From assembly GCA_950022655.1 (NCBI GenBank), contig OX465579.1, positions 133,084,118 through 133,148,117 of the forward strand: a stretch of 64,000 nucleotides of DNA, given 5' to 3'. The number at the start of each line of letters is the position of its first letter. Within the stretch, counting starts at the first letter, position 1. Origin of the DNA: Alentia gelatinosa. Lineage: Eukaryota > Annelida > Polychaeta > Phyllodocida > Polynoidae. The translations under genes and the position numbers were made by a program. The notes beneath the pieces were generated by a model. The model saw only the letters and a program-made list of their open reading frames with translations, made no database searches and was not told the DNA's origin. Below, piece by piece: positions 36,495 through 49,560 of this stretch.

Positions 36495-37143
36495 CACCTG
36501 CAGAGGGCCAGGTGATGGGCGGGTCGGCACCTGATGGGAATTAACCCCCTCCCCACCCTCCCCCGCCTACAAACACCATGAACATCATGTAACTGGGGTA
36601 GCATTCAGTATCATGTCAGCGCCGCTCGGAGCGCCCCCTCCCGGCGCAGGGCCTTGGACGTGGACGTGCCCGCACTCCTGTGGCACCCCTCACCTGCCGA
36701 CCTTTATGTCCGGGGGCCTAGCATACCTCCAGTAATGTGTGTTGTCACCTGGTGTCGGAGGGGGGCACCTGACATTGGCAGTCTGCGACGGGCGGCACAC
36801 CTGCAGGGGCGGGTCATGGCGCACCTGCCGGGGCGGAGTCTGAGACGCTGTACCTCGCTGAGGTCCTCCTCTTCACCTGGCGGTGAGGAGAGTCAGTGAC
36901 ACCCGCGGCCCGGGTCAGGACGGGCTGGGGACCCTCAGTCACCTCTCACACATTGGATCAGGGACCAGTCCTTACCCAGAGGCCCCTTCAGGATCTTACA
37001 CATCACATTGAACCGACACCTCTGACTAGGTCTCTCATCTTCTAAGGTGTAGAAGGTCATCAAGTATTTACATGACACAGGTGTCAGGTGGGCACGCGTT
37101 AGTGAACATCGATAACGTATCAGCGGTCTTTGTCCTTCAGGTG
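36495..37143. promoter_or_regulatory. Dense CACCTG/CAGGTG E-box cluster
   Basis: Twelve copies of CACCTG or CAGGTG occur at 36495, 36509, 36528, 36691, 36746, 36766, 36798, 36822, 36874, 37078, 37085 and 37138. About 0.3 would be expected by chance in 650 bases of even composition. This hexamer is the preferred site of Snail/Slug, Scratch and ZEB zinc-finger repressors, and also of some E-protein dimers. The block is GC-rich and non-coding, and no simple tandem repeat explains the copies, since the flanks differ. I infer a silencer or enhancer inside Axin intron 3. Confidence 0.6.
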
Positions 37144-38228
37144 TTGTGTGTTTATGTTTATTATTGACCGCTCGCCATTATACCTGGTGCATGTCGACAG
37201 TTTGTAGACGGACCCCGACCTCTCTCTGCTAGCCTTTGAGGCTGAGAGTGAGAAAGGTCAATATTACCAGCTGGTACTGGTAGAAGGCTAAGTGGCCGGG
37301 ACTACTACCACGCCAAGCACCTTAACTCAGCTAGCCTTAGTGCTCCTTATCTTATCGCCAGGGATTATACCTAATCAGCGCAGGCAGTCGGATTAGACCC
37401 CCCAACCCGCGTCATACACACTCATACTCGCCACGTGCGGTGCGGATCAAAGGCACCAGTTTTCCCAGACGCTCCGTCCTGTACGTCACTACATACATCA
37501 GTGACGTCACGTTCTAGTGTCGCGTGACGTTGAGGAACACCAGGACGTTAATGGAATGGACGTAGGCTGGAGGTGGAATGTACACTGAAAGCAGGCAGTG
37601 AGGAAGTGTCTCCAGAATCTCCTACGTGGATTTGCGACTGGGGACAGTGGATAAGATGATTCCGTTGATTATTTATCTTTCCCAGCGAGAGATAAGACTC
37701 TAGTCTTTGTGAAGCGTCTTAAGACGCATCAATCGCTCACAGAGTCGGACAGAGCAATTGTCATCCGAAGCATGATAGCTAGGATTGATCATGACGAATA
37801 ACATTCTAAAGATACATGATATTCCGTGTTATCATGATGTGCTTATGATAAAATTGCTTTGTGGATAACGGCTGGTGCATCGTCACTTCTCCGTGGAAAT
37901 ACGCTGCATATTATTTGATTTTTATGTCCGCCTAGAGACAACATCACTATTGGAAATCATCATATGAGGCGGTCTGTCAACCGGAAATATTTGAACAGCA
38001 ATTAGAGCGTCCTGTTACCAAGGTGACAGTCAGGTTATTTGCGAGGCAATTAATTACGAACATGTGGCACTGACGACGAGTGTTGAGAACTGAACACGTG
38101 GCCATGGATATCAACATGTAAACACGTGACAGTGATGATGACAGCACAACCAGGATAACGTGTGCTTTTCTCAGTCCAGCCCCACGGAGGGGCACTTATA
38201 GTGGATAATCTGCATCTGTTAAAGCACC

Positions 38229-38452
38229 ATGGCCAGCCTGGCAGTTGGCCGGAGGTGGCACTCCGTGGAAGGCATACAGGAGTACCTCAATACCGTGGAG
38301 GCTTTCCGTGCCTTCCTCCTGTCACGGTCCAGTGGCGCTGACGTCAGCCGACTCACCAACTGGCTCAACTTTGTGCTCCGCCTTGGGCAAAGCGTTTCAT
38401 CGCCATGGCAACTGCCGGATACGGCAGAACTGCACAGTTGCCATGTCAGCTG
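38229..38452 (+). CDS. Candidate first coding exon of an unrecognised gene nested in Axin intron 3
   Basis: An ATG in an excellent context (CACCATGG) opens a frame of 74 codons plus two bases that ends at TG|GTAAGT, a strong donor. The peptide is amphipathic: Thr-Val-Glu-Ala-Phe-Arg-Ala-Phe-Leu-Leu at about residues 22-31 is followed by Leu-Thr-Asn-Trp-Leu-Asn-Phe-Val-Leu-Arg-Leu. This vaguely recalls the first helices of an RGS domain, but the match is too weak to name a family. A full CRE overlaps it (38339-38346), and an 11-base inverted repeat (38404-38414 with 38435-38445) lies just before the donor. No following exon was identified, so it may also be a chance frame in a GC-rich island. 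Confidence 0.35.
38404..38445 (+). repeat. 11-bp inverted repeat next to a splice donor
   Basis: CATGGCAACTG at 38404-38414 pairs perfectly with 38435-38445, leaving a 20-base loop. The stem ends seven bases before the candidate donor at 38453. In RNA it could affect use of that donor. Confidence 0.7.
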
Positions 38453-38495
38453 GTAAGTTCCTGGGACAGACGTTGCCAACATAAGAAATCAGAAT

Positions 38496-38531
38496 TATGT
38501 TAGAATTCTACTGTATGTTAGAATTCTACTG
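38496..38531. repeat. Two tandem copies of an 18-bp unit
   Basis: TATGTTAGAATTCTACTG is present twice without a gap. Each unit contains the short palindrome TAGAATTCTA. Confidence 0.9.
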
Positions 38532-39952
38532 GATATTTGCGCTTTTTGCACCAACTCTTTATTTACAGTGGAACTTCTTCTCCTTCTTATCCAAGCACAC
38601 ATCCCATTTCTAGTACATCTTAGGAAAAACATGTCGATTGAGATGATGGTTTGACAAAAGTTTATGACTACTAGATTTGGGAGGGGTTTAGGTGACGGAA
38701 GTCGAAAGGTATGGAGAGTTGGCTTAGTTGGAGAAAGAAAGATCAGGTTTCTGCGGGCGGCGAGTTCTGAAGGTAAATGCACACAACTTGTGAGCCGCCT
38801 TCTGTAGGGAAGTCAGCACGGGGTGTTTGTGTTTGGCCCTTTACCCCACCCCCGGCCTCCTCGTCACCACCCTGACAACCCGTCCACACCACTCCCTCCA
38901 ACTACCTCGCACTGCACCCAACTCTCCGCGAACACAACCACCAGAAAAAAATCTATACCCTGCCCAAAAGTGTGAAGAGGACATGTGTTGTGCCCAGCCC
39001 CCTTCTCCCCGAACGACTTCTGCTGCAGGCTCCCTTCCGTCTGTACACGGCTGGGATCCGTGTGTTTGCCCGCGCAAAAACTGGGTCAGCGGTTGCAAGG
39101 AAAAGCAGGAATTTCAAGTGGTAGCGAGGAGAGCGGCGGAGGAGGTGGTGGGCAGGGGGCAGGGGGCGGACGGAGCGGCGAGCTTCAAAGCGGGGCCTCT
39201 GACAGCTGGTGTGGCTTTTGGCGGCTGGCGGTGCCCTTTGAAGATAAGGCCTCCTACCGCCTGGCCCAGATCACGGGGCGGTCACACGTAGTGCGCCGCG
39301 GCCCCTTGTGCGCCCTGATATAGTCCCCCTTAGTCACAGCCCTCTCACCTTCACTGTACAGTGTACCCGCCTACCTACCACCCTACTCACACACATGCAC
39401 AGTACGAGTAGGAGCCTCTATCTGTGAGGGGGGCCGCAATGGATCCTGGGATCAGGGTTTTTATCCTTTCGCTGTGTGATCCACTGGAGGAGGAGTAGGG
39501 AGGAGTTGCTGTGGGGTAGGACGCTGCCTGTTGCTACCTGCACGCCTGGTTCAAGGGCTGTACCCCCACCCCCTCACTTCCTCAGGCCCGATCGGGGTCA
39601 GAGGTTAAACCAACAGTTGACCTTGGCGTAGTCGCGTCAATAGCCGATTTCTCAGTGATATTTATTATTCAAGCCGAACGTGGTTAATTTTACTCGGTGA
39701 GAGATATTGACTGTTCTTGTGCTGTAAATTGGTTCTGGTATTAGCTTTAAAACCTTAACTACTGCTCTTTGGCGGAATCGAGTATAGATAGCTGTTTAGA
39801 TTTCTGACAAAGTACAGTATAGTGTAAAATAAAAAAATATCGGGTCTGGAGGATCAAGCACCCGCACAGCTTGACCCCTCCCCTAGCTTTTCCCCGACCG
39901 TTAACGGACACTGATTGGCCTGGCCGCGGCCGAGGTCAGAGGTCAGACGGGC

Positions 39953-40110
39953 CAGTTCACACGGACACAGTGCGAGTCTAACGCGGCGAGCCGCTGAAAG
40001 TCGCACTGTGCAAACGCGGTCTTCGCTCGCCGAGCTCACTTCAAAGACGCCGCTTCCACACCGACACAATCGGCTCGTGTAAACGCGATGCTCGAACTTC
40101 AAAGATGTGG
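39953..40110. promoter_or_regulatory. Duplicated GC-rich module, each copy ending in a TCF-like site
   Basis: Two diverged direct copies can be read. The first has a cluster of CACACGGACACAG, GTGCAAACGCGGT and GCTCG, ending in ACTTCAAAGA (40038-40047). The second has CACACCGACACAA, GTGTAAACGCGAT and GCTCG, ending in ACTTCAAAGA (40096-40105). Both share the order of elements and the TCF-like end. This looks like a duplicated enhancer module. The similarity is by eye and would need an alignment. Confidence 0.4.
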
Positions 40111-41321
40111 GCGTGTTTGGAGATGATAAGGAGGCGGGGCCTTGCCGCGAAGGGGGCGTGGTCACGGTGACCTGCTGGTAAAACACCTCTTGAAGACTGC
40201 TGTCGTTGCTCAGTATTGTAAGATAAGAAGCTCAAGGGAAGTTTTATCATGGCCATTCTACTGGTTATAACAATAGAGAACCAGTAGACATGAATACAAT
40301 GTAAAAACCATAGGGAAGCTTCAGTGTAGTAATACATTATGCTAAAAGTAGGCGATTCAGAATCTATAGATTTACTGCTACTAGGCCAGCTTCATTGTAA
40401 CATATGTATTGCGTCCATTTCTATACTGATGGCGGCTATATAACCTTAGAAATTATTTTTGAAAGAATACCTTTTTTATGGTAGACTTGATGGTTTGTGG
40501 TCACGCCTATAGTAACAATAACGGGAGGGGAGACGGGTGGTTGGGGCGGGGGAAGACTACACACGTCTGCAGGCAGGCACAAGGAAGCGGCAGGGATAGG
40601 CCTTTCATGTCACAGCCACGCCATGAAAGTTTGATTCGGCCCGCTTTTATCGGCGCAATTTTGGTAATGGATATAATGATAAGTTATTCTTTCTGTGCTG
40701 GTTGCCGGCTCACTGCGGCAAAGGGAATGGATGAGCGCCGGCTGGGTTTACACACGCGGGGAACCAGCGGCGGTGGGCAGACGATGGAGGCAGCCATAGA
40801 TTTCATACGAATATCCCCATCAGTTGGACTCCCGATTTTTTCCCCGCGATTTTGACCTTTTTTAATCCGAATTCTAGATGAAGATTGAAGAGAAACTTTT
40901 ATATCATCTATATATAATGACCCGATATATTGTTTGAGTCATTGTCCTGCATGTTATTAGAGTGACATTATTATTACTAATTACCGAAATGTATGTCCAT
41001 ACCTGGAGTGACATAATGCGATATGAATAGTCAGGTTGTTATGATCAAAGAGGAACATGAAGTGATTTACCTATCGCTTTAGAACATGTAAATCAATTAT
41101 TTCAACTTATGTGATAGCATAATAGTCAGGGCTAGTAGAGAGCAAGAAATTTGAGTAGTAATCAGACATAGTTGTTAAGATGCTGTGATAACCGGTGTTG
41201 GCTACCTGATCGTATTATACAGCATTCAGAAACTACCGCATCCAAGTAATGACGGCCGATTATAAGCAAATGAAACTTATCCTGCATTACCATAAGCAGA
41301 GAGGTTGTGTGTGTGTTAAGA

Positions 41322-41723
41322 GGGGGGGGGGGGGGTGCCTGTTATACATCGGATTCGCAAATGAGAATGTTTGTGATAGAAAGAAGGCCCTGGCTACAAA
41401 GTAGCCGGCCTCCTCTCTGCCACGGCCCGCTCCAGTGGTGGTGATCAAAACTTTGAGTCAAGTCAAGACATTTATCCTCCAGGGGGTAATACGGGCGGCG
41501 GTGGCGGTGGACGCTGAGAGAGGGAAGGGAGGAGGGGGGGGGGGGCACTGGCCTCCGGCAAAGGCGCTCAGATGGCCGGTCGTTTGATGTTTATAAATAT
41601 TTCTCTTTCAACTTGAAAAGGCCGCTGTGTAACGCCGAGAGGATCAGCGGCGAGCCCGCGGTCTCTGTGATCCCCGGCCAATTAGACATTTTACATAGGA
41701 TCAAGCTCGCAGGGGGGGGGGGG
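41322..41723. repeat. Three poly-G tracts within 400 bases
   Basis: Tracts of 14, 12 and 12 G lie at 41322-41335, 41534-41545 and 41712-41723. The first follows a short GT repeat. All lie on the same strand. Confidence 0.9.
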
Positions 41724-42323
41724 TGCTGATGGTACCCCCCATGCACACACACACCACCTCACGTCGTTCTTTCTAATGACCGTCGTCGGTAACAATGAGA
41801 ATAAAGCGCGTCTACGGGAGCCTCTAACAGGCGGTCCTTAGTACCCCGCTCTGCCGCTGCGTGTCGCGTTCGTCTCTCCCACCCTTTGATACCCGTTCCC
41901 TCTTGTTCTTCCCGTCCTTAACACCCTCTACATCGTGGTGGGCCTTTGGTGGGATGGGACTGGGATAGCTTTGGTGGGTGATGTTGGATCCTCAGTATCC
42001 AGTTTAGAGATGCCTGGGTGTTCGGTCAGTAGGCAATGGGGCAGATAGAAGGGGGTTGTGAGGGGGAGGGGGCAAGCAAAGAGAAGTTGATGGCGCTTGG
42101 TAACACTCCATTGTCCGCACTAAATTCCCCTCTTAACTGTTGTTACTTGGAAATCTCCCAAATCCCCTAGCAGTCAGATAACAAACAGGACAGAGCTTTG
42201 TGTACAGATAGAGGGGGTGACAATGGAGGCGCTCTCAGCAGACGACATTCGGAAAAAGAGCAGACGACAAAAGAGGGTTAGGCCGGGCAAGTGTCCGGTC
42301 CCCGCTGTGTTATCTAACAGTAG

Positions 42324-42336
42324 CGCCCCCTCTTGG
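42324..42336 (-). promoter_or_regulatory. Weak CTCF-like site
   Basis: CGCCCCCTCTTGG fits the reverse CTCF core YGCCMYCTRSTGG at 11 of 13 positions. It is weaker than the site at 22130. Occupancy is not implied. Confidence 0.25.
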
Positions 42337-43404
42337 CCACCGAAATACAACTCTATGCCCGCCCTCATGTTAGGATGAGTTGGCTGTGATTTCAAAGCGA
42401 GGCTAGCGTTTCCGAAAGGACGTCGGGACTTCAGACGCCGACCACCAACCCGGTGATCGTCATCTCTCGTCATCTCTCGCCCAAAGAGGTTTACAGCTCA
42501 TTTTCCACCACAGGTCCGTTCGCGAACCACGCCACACATAGTCATGAGCTGCTATCTTTGGATCACATGCAGGGGACACAGCCTTTGAAGATTGGTCGTC
42601 ATGGTGATTTTGATGTTGGATCCCATGTCCGTATAATATCTAGTAATACGTATCCGGGAGTGTTGCCATGGCAATAATTGGCCTCGGTGGTGGCTTAGAT
42701 CCTGTGGCCCAACAAAACGCGGTCTATTGTCATGCATGGTGGTGCCTTCTTTTCAATATTTATCCACGAGATAGGCCCACACCCAAACTAGACCTTAGAG
42801 ATGGAACCGTTTGAAATGCTCTTCACATGACGGTGATCAAAATAATATCTGGCGGATGTAAAAACCAGATATAAACATGTCCTAAGTCTATATACATATA
42901 TCATAGCTACCAGCTCCCTATCACATATCCTGATCCACTTGAAACTCTAGACGAGAAGAATTCATCCTTGAATTGTGTAGTATCTGTGGAATGAGTCATG
43001 CATGAAATATATATACTCACATAATTTATAACCTTGTGCTTACGCTTCACTTGTCGAGCAACATATCAGCCTCTTTACGGGTCTCACTACAAACCTCACA
43101 CTTAACACTTCACACATCTCACAGCACTAATCGCGCAACAGTGGCAAATTCATCCTTGGCTAGCGTTGGATGTGTGGTACGGGTCATGCACCAAATACAT
43201 ACTTGTCTCATAACACATGTCTCAGTTGTATTAGAACACTTATCCCGTAACAGGCATCTCGCTTTACCACTGAGTGTTGGATCTCCCCCGGCGTTAGTCG
43301 AGGTATAGAGGAGAATCTGTGACCTGCGCTGCTGGGCCTGGTTGCGTGCCTGTCGGCGCCGGTCCCGCCCGGTCGCGGTGCCCAGGCCTGTGCCTACCTG
43401 CCCT

Positions 43405-43459
43405 CACCTGCCCTCACCTGGCAGTGCGGGCCTTTGAAGTTCCTCGGACGGTACTTTGA
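43405..43459. promoter_or_regulatory. E-box pair and TCF pair
   Basis: CACCTG at 43405 and 43415 (a tandem CCTCACCTGC) is followed by CTTTGAAG (43432-43439) and CTTTGATC (43454-43461), all in about 55 bases of GC-rich DNA. It combines the two most enriched motif classes of the intron. Confidence 0.4.
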
Positions 43460-45572
43460 TCACGACGGACGGTGGAGGCAAACGCGGCCCCCTTTCCACA
43501 CCACCCGCCCGGGTGTGATCTGAAACAATGCCTAATGGTGTGTAGCCATTAGGACCATAACAAGCGGCGGCCAGCGCGACCGCGCCAACCCTCATTGCCG
43601 GGTCCCACACGCGACGAACACTCCCCAGCTCGCTCTGCGTATTGTGTCCACCCCAGAGTGAGTAATGACGAGAAAAAAGGGGGCCCTAGGCCCCAGGTGA
43701 GTGAGTTTCCGGGGTGTGGAGTGGGGGTGCGGGAAGCCGGTTAATGGGGGTCTTTTAGACGGAGTTAATGTGACGCGATGATTTGATTGCAAGCACCATT
43801 GATCGTTGGCGACTAAGACAGGAAAAAGCCACGGTAAAGTGAGGAACAATTGAAGCCAGACTGCGGTTTGCGAGTCGCCCACTTCATTGACACCAAAATA
43901 GCACGCTCATCGAATAGATAGATACCCGCGCCTGTTTATTTCAAGTAACTCATCTCTTTTCCAGTTATATATCCATTGCTGAAAAGTTGTAGTCCAGTAT
44001 AGAGAAAAGTAAGGCAAATACTGGACATACAAATAAAGTGGCGGCCCGTGGCGGTATCATGATCAATCATCAAGAAGCCCATCACTCATGACCAGCAGAC
44101 CCGCCAATCCCACCGCTCGTACCGGCGTGCCCTGACTTTGTCGACCGTAGGCTAGCCGGATCCTAGCGAGTGGTGGTTGTCGTCTGCTTGGCAGGTTATG
44201 AGAGTTTGGGGGGCGGGGGTTAGGAGAGTGGGGTTACTGGGGCGGGGCTTTGAACCTCTCAGATCGTTTTAATCCACTCCATTGTCGGCTTGCATAATAC
44301 GCCGTGCGGGGTGATTGATCACGTAGTTCGGATCCAGATGCTGCCCGCACGTCCACCCCCGATCTACCAACGACCCTCTTTGTGGTTCGCTGGTAACCGG
44401 CCTCACATCGACACAGTATCATTAGCAGACTTATCCTCGCCAGGAACCAGTCGATGGGCTCATCCTCTCAGTGCCGTCTGCCTTTGATGTCATCGTAAAG
44501 CCTGCGTTCCACCGAACGCTCAGGAAAGAACTGATTTTGCGATTTTGAAAATGAATGAAATTCTGAGCTGCTCTGTCATGGTAGGATTGTTTTTCCGCTG
44601 CGAAGTTGAGGAAGGTTGAGGGCATTGGATAGAGAATTCTACATCCCCACCCCACCCCCTCCTACCTCCCCAAGCAAAGCACGGCTGTGTTACCGTGAAC
44701 TATCCAACCGGAACGAGAAGCGTCCTGATGGCAGAGCGTCCTAGCGTCCACTGAACAGTCTGTTAAAGTTTGATCAAAATTACAAAGCAGGAAACTCGGA
44801 GATCAAGAGCTCTGTTCGGGCGCTGAAGGAAGGATCGGACAAGGCTAATGACTAAATGCCACAATAAATAAGCAGTCGGCATCATCATCGAAGCCTACCA
44901 GCGTCGAAATTCGATGAAAATCATTCAAAATATTAGTAACGCCCACAATCCCCTCGCCACACTCTCTCCCCCACAATCCCCGCTCGTCCCGGCGCCCATA
45001 CCACAAAGCTTTTGCTAGGCTTTTGAAGTCCCCACCACTGATCACCACATAGCATGTCGCGGCCGGCGCCGACTAGAAATCATGGACCCTCGCCCGGGCG
45101 GACGGCTAAAATGCAGAGAAAGGAAAATAAGTGGGTGGAGAGACGTGGAGAACGGGCGTAGAGCGCGACTGAGCGGTGCCGAGTTGAGCCCGAGCCGGTC
45201 GTTACGGCCGGTTGGTGCCTGCGGACGCCGCCAGGGGGGGCATATGAGCTGCTCGCTTCATAACTGGGTCTTTAGCGAGCAGTATCTGAGCGACCCTAGC
45301 GGCTCTTTGATCAGAGCCCACCTAAACATCCCCCCCGTCCGCCGCCCCGCCCCACCGCCACTGATTGTTAAATAACCGGCGACAGAACAATTGCAAATGG
45401 AGAAATTGGAGGTAAAATGGGTCCGTGCGGGATATGGAGAAGTGGGGAGAGTGGGGGCGGTGAATACCCCCGCCCTCACACTCCACGCCTCGCGCGCACT
45501 TACATGTATCGGTCTGCATGTGTTTGCTGGCAGGGTAGGAGCATGGACGGCCGGTTACGAGCCCCAGAAGTC

Positions 45573-45605
45573 TATTGCTCAGCAATTGCTCGGGAATTGC
45601 TCGGC
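45573..45605. repeat. Three short direct repeats of ATTGCTC
   Basis: Units of about 11 bases containing ATTGCTCRG occur three times in succession. Too short to classify. Confidence 0.6.
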
Positions 45606-47828
45606 GGAGCGGCAGCCACTCGCCCCGTTCCCTGGTCTCCTCACGCCCCCTCCCTCCGCCTGCCGTCCCACCCAGCCCCTGTAATTGACCAATTACGGCT
45701 TGTTTGACGACGAAAAACGGCCCGGCGAGCCCGTGCGGCGAAACCATTGTTGTTGGAGGTTGGAAATAGCCCTTGACCCACCTTCTCACTCAATTATTAT
45801 TTCCTCCCTTTATCCACCCCATCAAGATGACTTCTATTACGTCATCATTCTGCAGATTTCTTATGACTCCCATTCCGTAATGCAAATCTGAAGGCCGTTG
45901 AGAAACCCCGTTGACCCTCACTTTAGTAGGTGACGGGCACTAGCACCGATTTGTCACAGGGACGCGTCATACTTTGGGTGGGTGCTGGAGGGGGGGGGGG
46001 GGGGTGGCACCTGTCGTCCGGTGCCTCTGATCGCCATGACGTCATTCGTCTTTGACGAACGGGACTCGGGACAAATGGGCGGTGACGTGGGGCGGACTGA
46101 CCACTTCCCAGGTCTTGTCATCCAACAAGGGGTCATGACGTGACCAATAAACGTCCTGATTTGTAACAGGCTGACGGAGATATTGAGCGGGGATGCAGTT
46201 TCTCAAATACCAACCTGCGGGAGGCTTGTCAGGGCACAAGAGAATTTGTTGAATTTCTGACTTGTGTATGGTTTTGGGGGGACTTTATAAGAGTTACTTT
46301 CAACCACATTACTGGACCTACTTTTAACCACATTACAAGAATTAATCATTACCTGGTAATACAATAGGTCAATTCACAGATGGATCTTGATAATACAAAT
46401 TGGGTGGGAGGGACTTGGTTTTTGAAGGGGATCCAAAACCCCTCCCCAAATGATCCAAAACGGAGCCGAGGCTGCAAACCCTCCAGTCCAGAAATACCCA
46501 CCCTCCGATCAGCTTCTAAATCTCTTACTTGATCTTTTGTAGTAACATTTGGCAACCAAATCTGTAAGAAAGGGTGCTTCAGACTCGTGAAAAAGAAGGT
46601 CTGCATCTAAATCCAGACCACCAGAACTCGCCAGTGGTGAAGCCATGTAGTGTGCACCCCTGTCAGGTATCATGGGGGTGCACGAGGTGTTGTTGCTATG
46701 GTTTAACTATGTCAGACCCCAGCAGGAGGGCCCCGCCCCCAGTCCCCGTCACCGCACCCCGCACACCACACTCTCTTTGAAGTGTTTCCGGGGTCAGGGG
46801 TCAGGGCGCAGGCGCAGTGGGACGGAGAGCGACTTGTGAAGACGCGCTCGGCGCTTCTCTGGTTAGACGGCGCTGTGAAATGATATGAAAGAGAAATAGG
46901 ATCTGCGGGGAAAGCGATAACGCACAGTTAAACCTGAATTTCAGGGGAATGAGTCCGGGAGGGGGCCCGGCGGTGTGTGTATGACATGACTCACAGTCCC
47001 CAAATTGAAACGGGATTCATTTAAATGAAAAAGAAATGTGGCACGTTAGGAGGTGATTTGCGTTAATCATTTCTCCATTGCTATCATCAGAGGAGAGATG
47101 AAAATGGTGCTGGTTAAGCTCTATCCGTGGCGTCTGTGTCATTGATAATTTGGTTAAATCGCGGCTCATTCATTTTCATATGTATCTTATGTGCTGCACA
47201 TGAGACAATTTTCCGGAAATTCAGTTCCGTTAAATGAGAGATATACCATCCCATTGTTTTGACGCAGTGGCATGTATCTCAGTTGAAAAAAATGCTGTAT
47301 GATACATTACCCAGATCAAACCGCACTCACCTAAAACAGTGGAAGTTATTGAGCACTTTTGTCATTTAATCAAAAAAAGTGTTACTAGGAGTCTTATATA
47401 ATTTTCAAACTATAAGTACTGGTTTCCAAAAGTTTCCAAAATTGTCCCCGCTTCACATCTGGGAGTATACATTTATCGTCTAAAAGTGTTGTAGATTACC
47501 TAGTACATAACGGTGACATTTTGTACATATACACACACTGTAGGGCCAATAAGCATATTAGGCAGTAATTAGACGTACAGCATGTAAAATAGCAGTCTCT
47601 TTTGGTGCCGCATAACTAAAACCGCGTATATCATGGTAGTCAGTAATTGCCGGATGGGTACCGGCGGATTGCCGAGTGTGGGACCCGCCGGCACCAGAGT
47701 AGGACACGTCAGTGTGAGGGGGAGATGAAAGCAGACAGCGGTCGTCAAAGAGCTCCCCCCGCCGTCCACTCTCCCCCCACAGACATGGACAGGCACCGTT
47801 AGCTGAGCCCTCCGAGCAGGATACACCA

Positions 47829-48415
47829 TCAAAGGGCAGACCGGGCTCCCAGGCCACATCTCCTCCGGTCGCCCATCAAAGGTGGCCGGGGCAGGGACCC
47901 CCTGCTCGCTAGTGTGTCCACCACCTTGTGGGGCCCGCTCTACAGGTCCTGTACATGTATTCGTAAAAAAAAAAATGTAAAAGAAAGAATTAAAAAAATT
48001 CCCCGCCATTCTCCCCTATGATCCTTTCTCCTCTTCAGTAATTAAACTAGTTCTAGGGGAATCCTTATGTTATATCTGATATATTGAATGCGATGGTTTT
48101 GAGTTGAGTGCAGGGTTGCTTTCTCATGTAGGTGTGGTATGAGTTTTGATATGCCAGCCATGCATCGGATCTTGGGTCCTCAGCGACTGTATGCCCATGT
48201 ATGCACACATGAAAAGAACTGGGCTTGACCTTATCGACATCCGCCTGGGCGAGTCATACGTGGGCTGCCATCCAAGGTGAAATACCAAGGGTGCCGTGAG
48301 GCGGGCCTTTGAAGGCAGAGGAACGTGTGAATTATCAACTTTGAAGTGTGCGGCGATGTGGTGGCGCGGTCCATAGACGGACCGAGCACCTGTCGGCGCG
48401 GCGGTGACATCAAAG
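47829..48415. promoter_or_regulatory. Cluster of five TCF-like sites
   Basis: ATCAAAGG at 47828 and 47875, CTTTGAAG at 48307 and 48339, and ATCAAAGG at 48409 lie in under 600 bases of CpG-rich DNA. Most have the extended form with G or C next to the core, as in optimal TCF/LEF sites. Confidence 0.5.
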
Positions 48416-49494
48416 GCCCAAGATGAAGGCGGGCATTACGGGCCATTGTCCGGCCAGGTACACACTCACACCGACACACGTTCGTGTACATGCATACCTG
48501 GACACACGGGACGTGTCAGCAGGGCGGCCAAAACAACACCGCCCAGCCCACCTACTACTCCCACCACCACCCACCGCACTATAACCACAACCAACACCAT
48601 GCGGCATTACACTGATACGTCCATGACCCACTTCATCCGGACATCTGTGATCATCAGAGCTGGTTTAGTTTATGTAAGGATGAGGTGGGGGGGGGGGGGG
48701 GGGCACGGACAGCCCGAGGCATCGAGGGGCCTTCAATGCCCCTATCACCCGCCCGACCATCCCACCTGTACCGTCCCATAGAGCGACGAGCATCCCTGTT
48801 ACTCATTGCATAGAGACCTCTCATATCCTCACAGCTGTAACCACAGACTGCCTCTCCACCTCTCATGCATGGTGCGGTCGGTATATCAAAGGCCCTTTGC
48901 CAGTTAAAAAGAGCGCAGTTTTGTGCACGTTTCATGTCCACAAATGGCTATATAGCATACCTACATATACACCATGTGTGATACGATGAGGCGCCCATCT
49001 GGAAGTATTGTTGAACAGCTGCCTGAGTACCCCGTCCTTTATTAGGTTAAACACTTTTGCATATAATATTGCAAATGAGATCATATAAAGGCATAGATAT
49101 TTGCAGGCTTGTCGGACATTTAAGTGCCTATTATCTTAACATGCATCCTCAGATGTCACGTGCATGAACCATATCGATGCTACTCTTGTATATATGGCAA
49201 TTATATAACCACCAGATCATTATGGTATCAATCGATATTCAGTGGAACATCCGCTCCGCAGCGGAATCTATCTTTGTTATACGTGAGAACCTTTTGTCCC
49301 TTTTGGGTCACTCACTTGAGTTTTATTTACCCTCCGTGGGTAATCATTATAAATGGAGTGTGTCCGGCTCCAAGGTGGCGTGGCTCGCACAGACGAGAAG
49401 GCGACTATTTCATGATATCCCGCCCCGTGCGCCGCCCGTCCCAGCCCGTCCGTTCCGGGCTCCAGTTTCACACGTGTTCCGCCGCGGCGCCACA

Positions 49495-49560
49495 TCAAAG
49501 TTAATGCGCGCCGCTGCCACCAGAGGTCGGGCCTGTGTCGTCCATTAGTGAGGATCAAAG
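49495..49560. promoter_or_regulatory. Pair of TCF-like sites in a CpG-rich patch
   Basis: ATCAAAG occurs at 49494-49500 and 49554-49560, exactly 60 bases apart and in the same orientation. The second is directly followed by CGGCGG. Confidence 0.45.
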
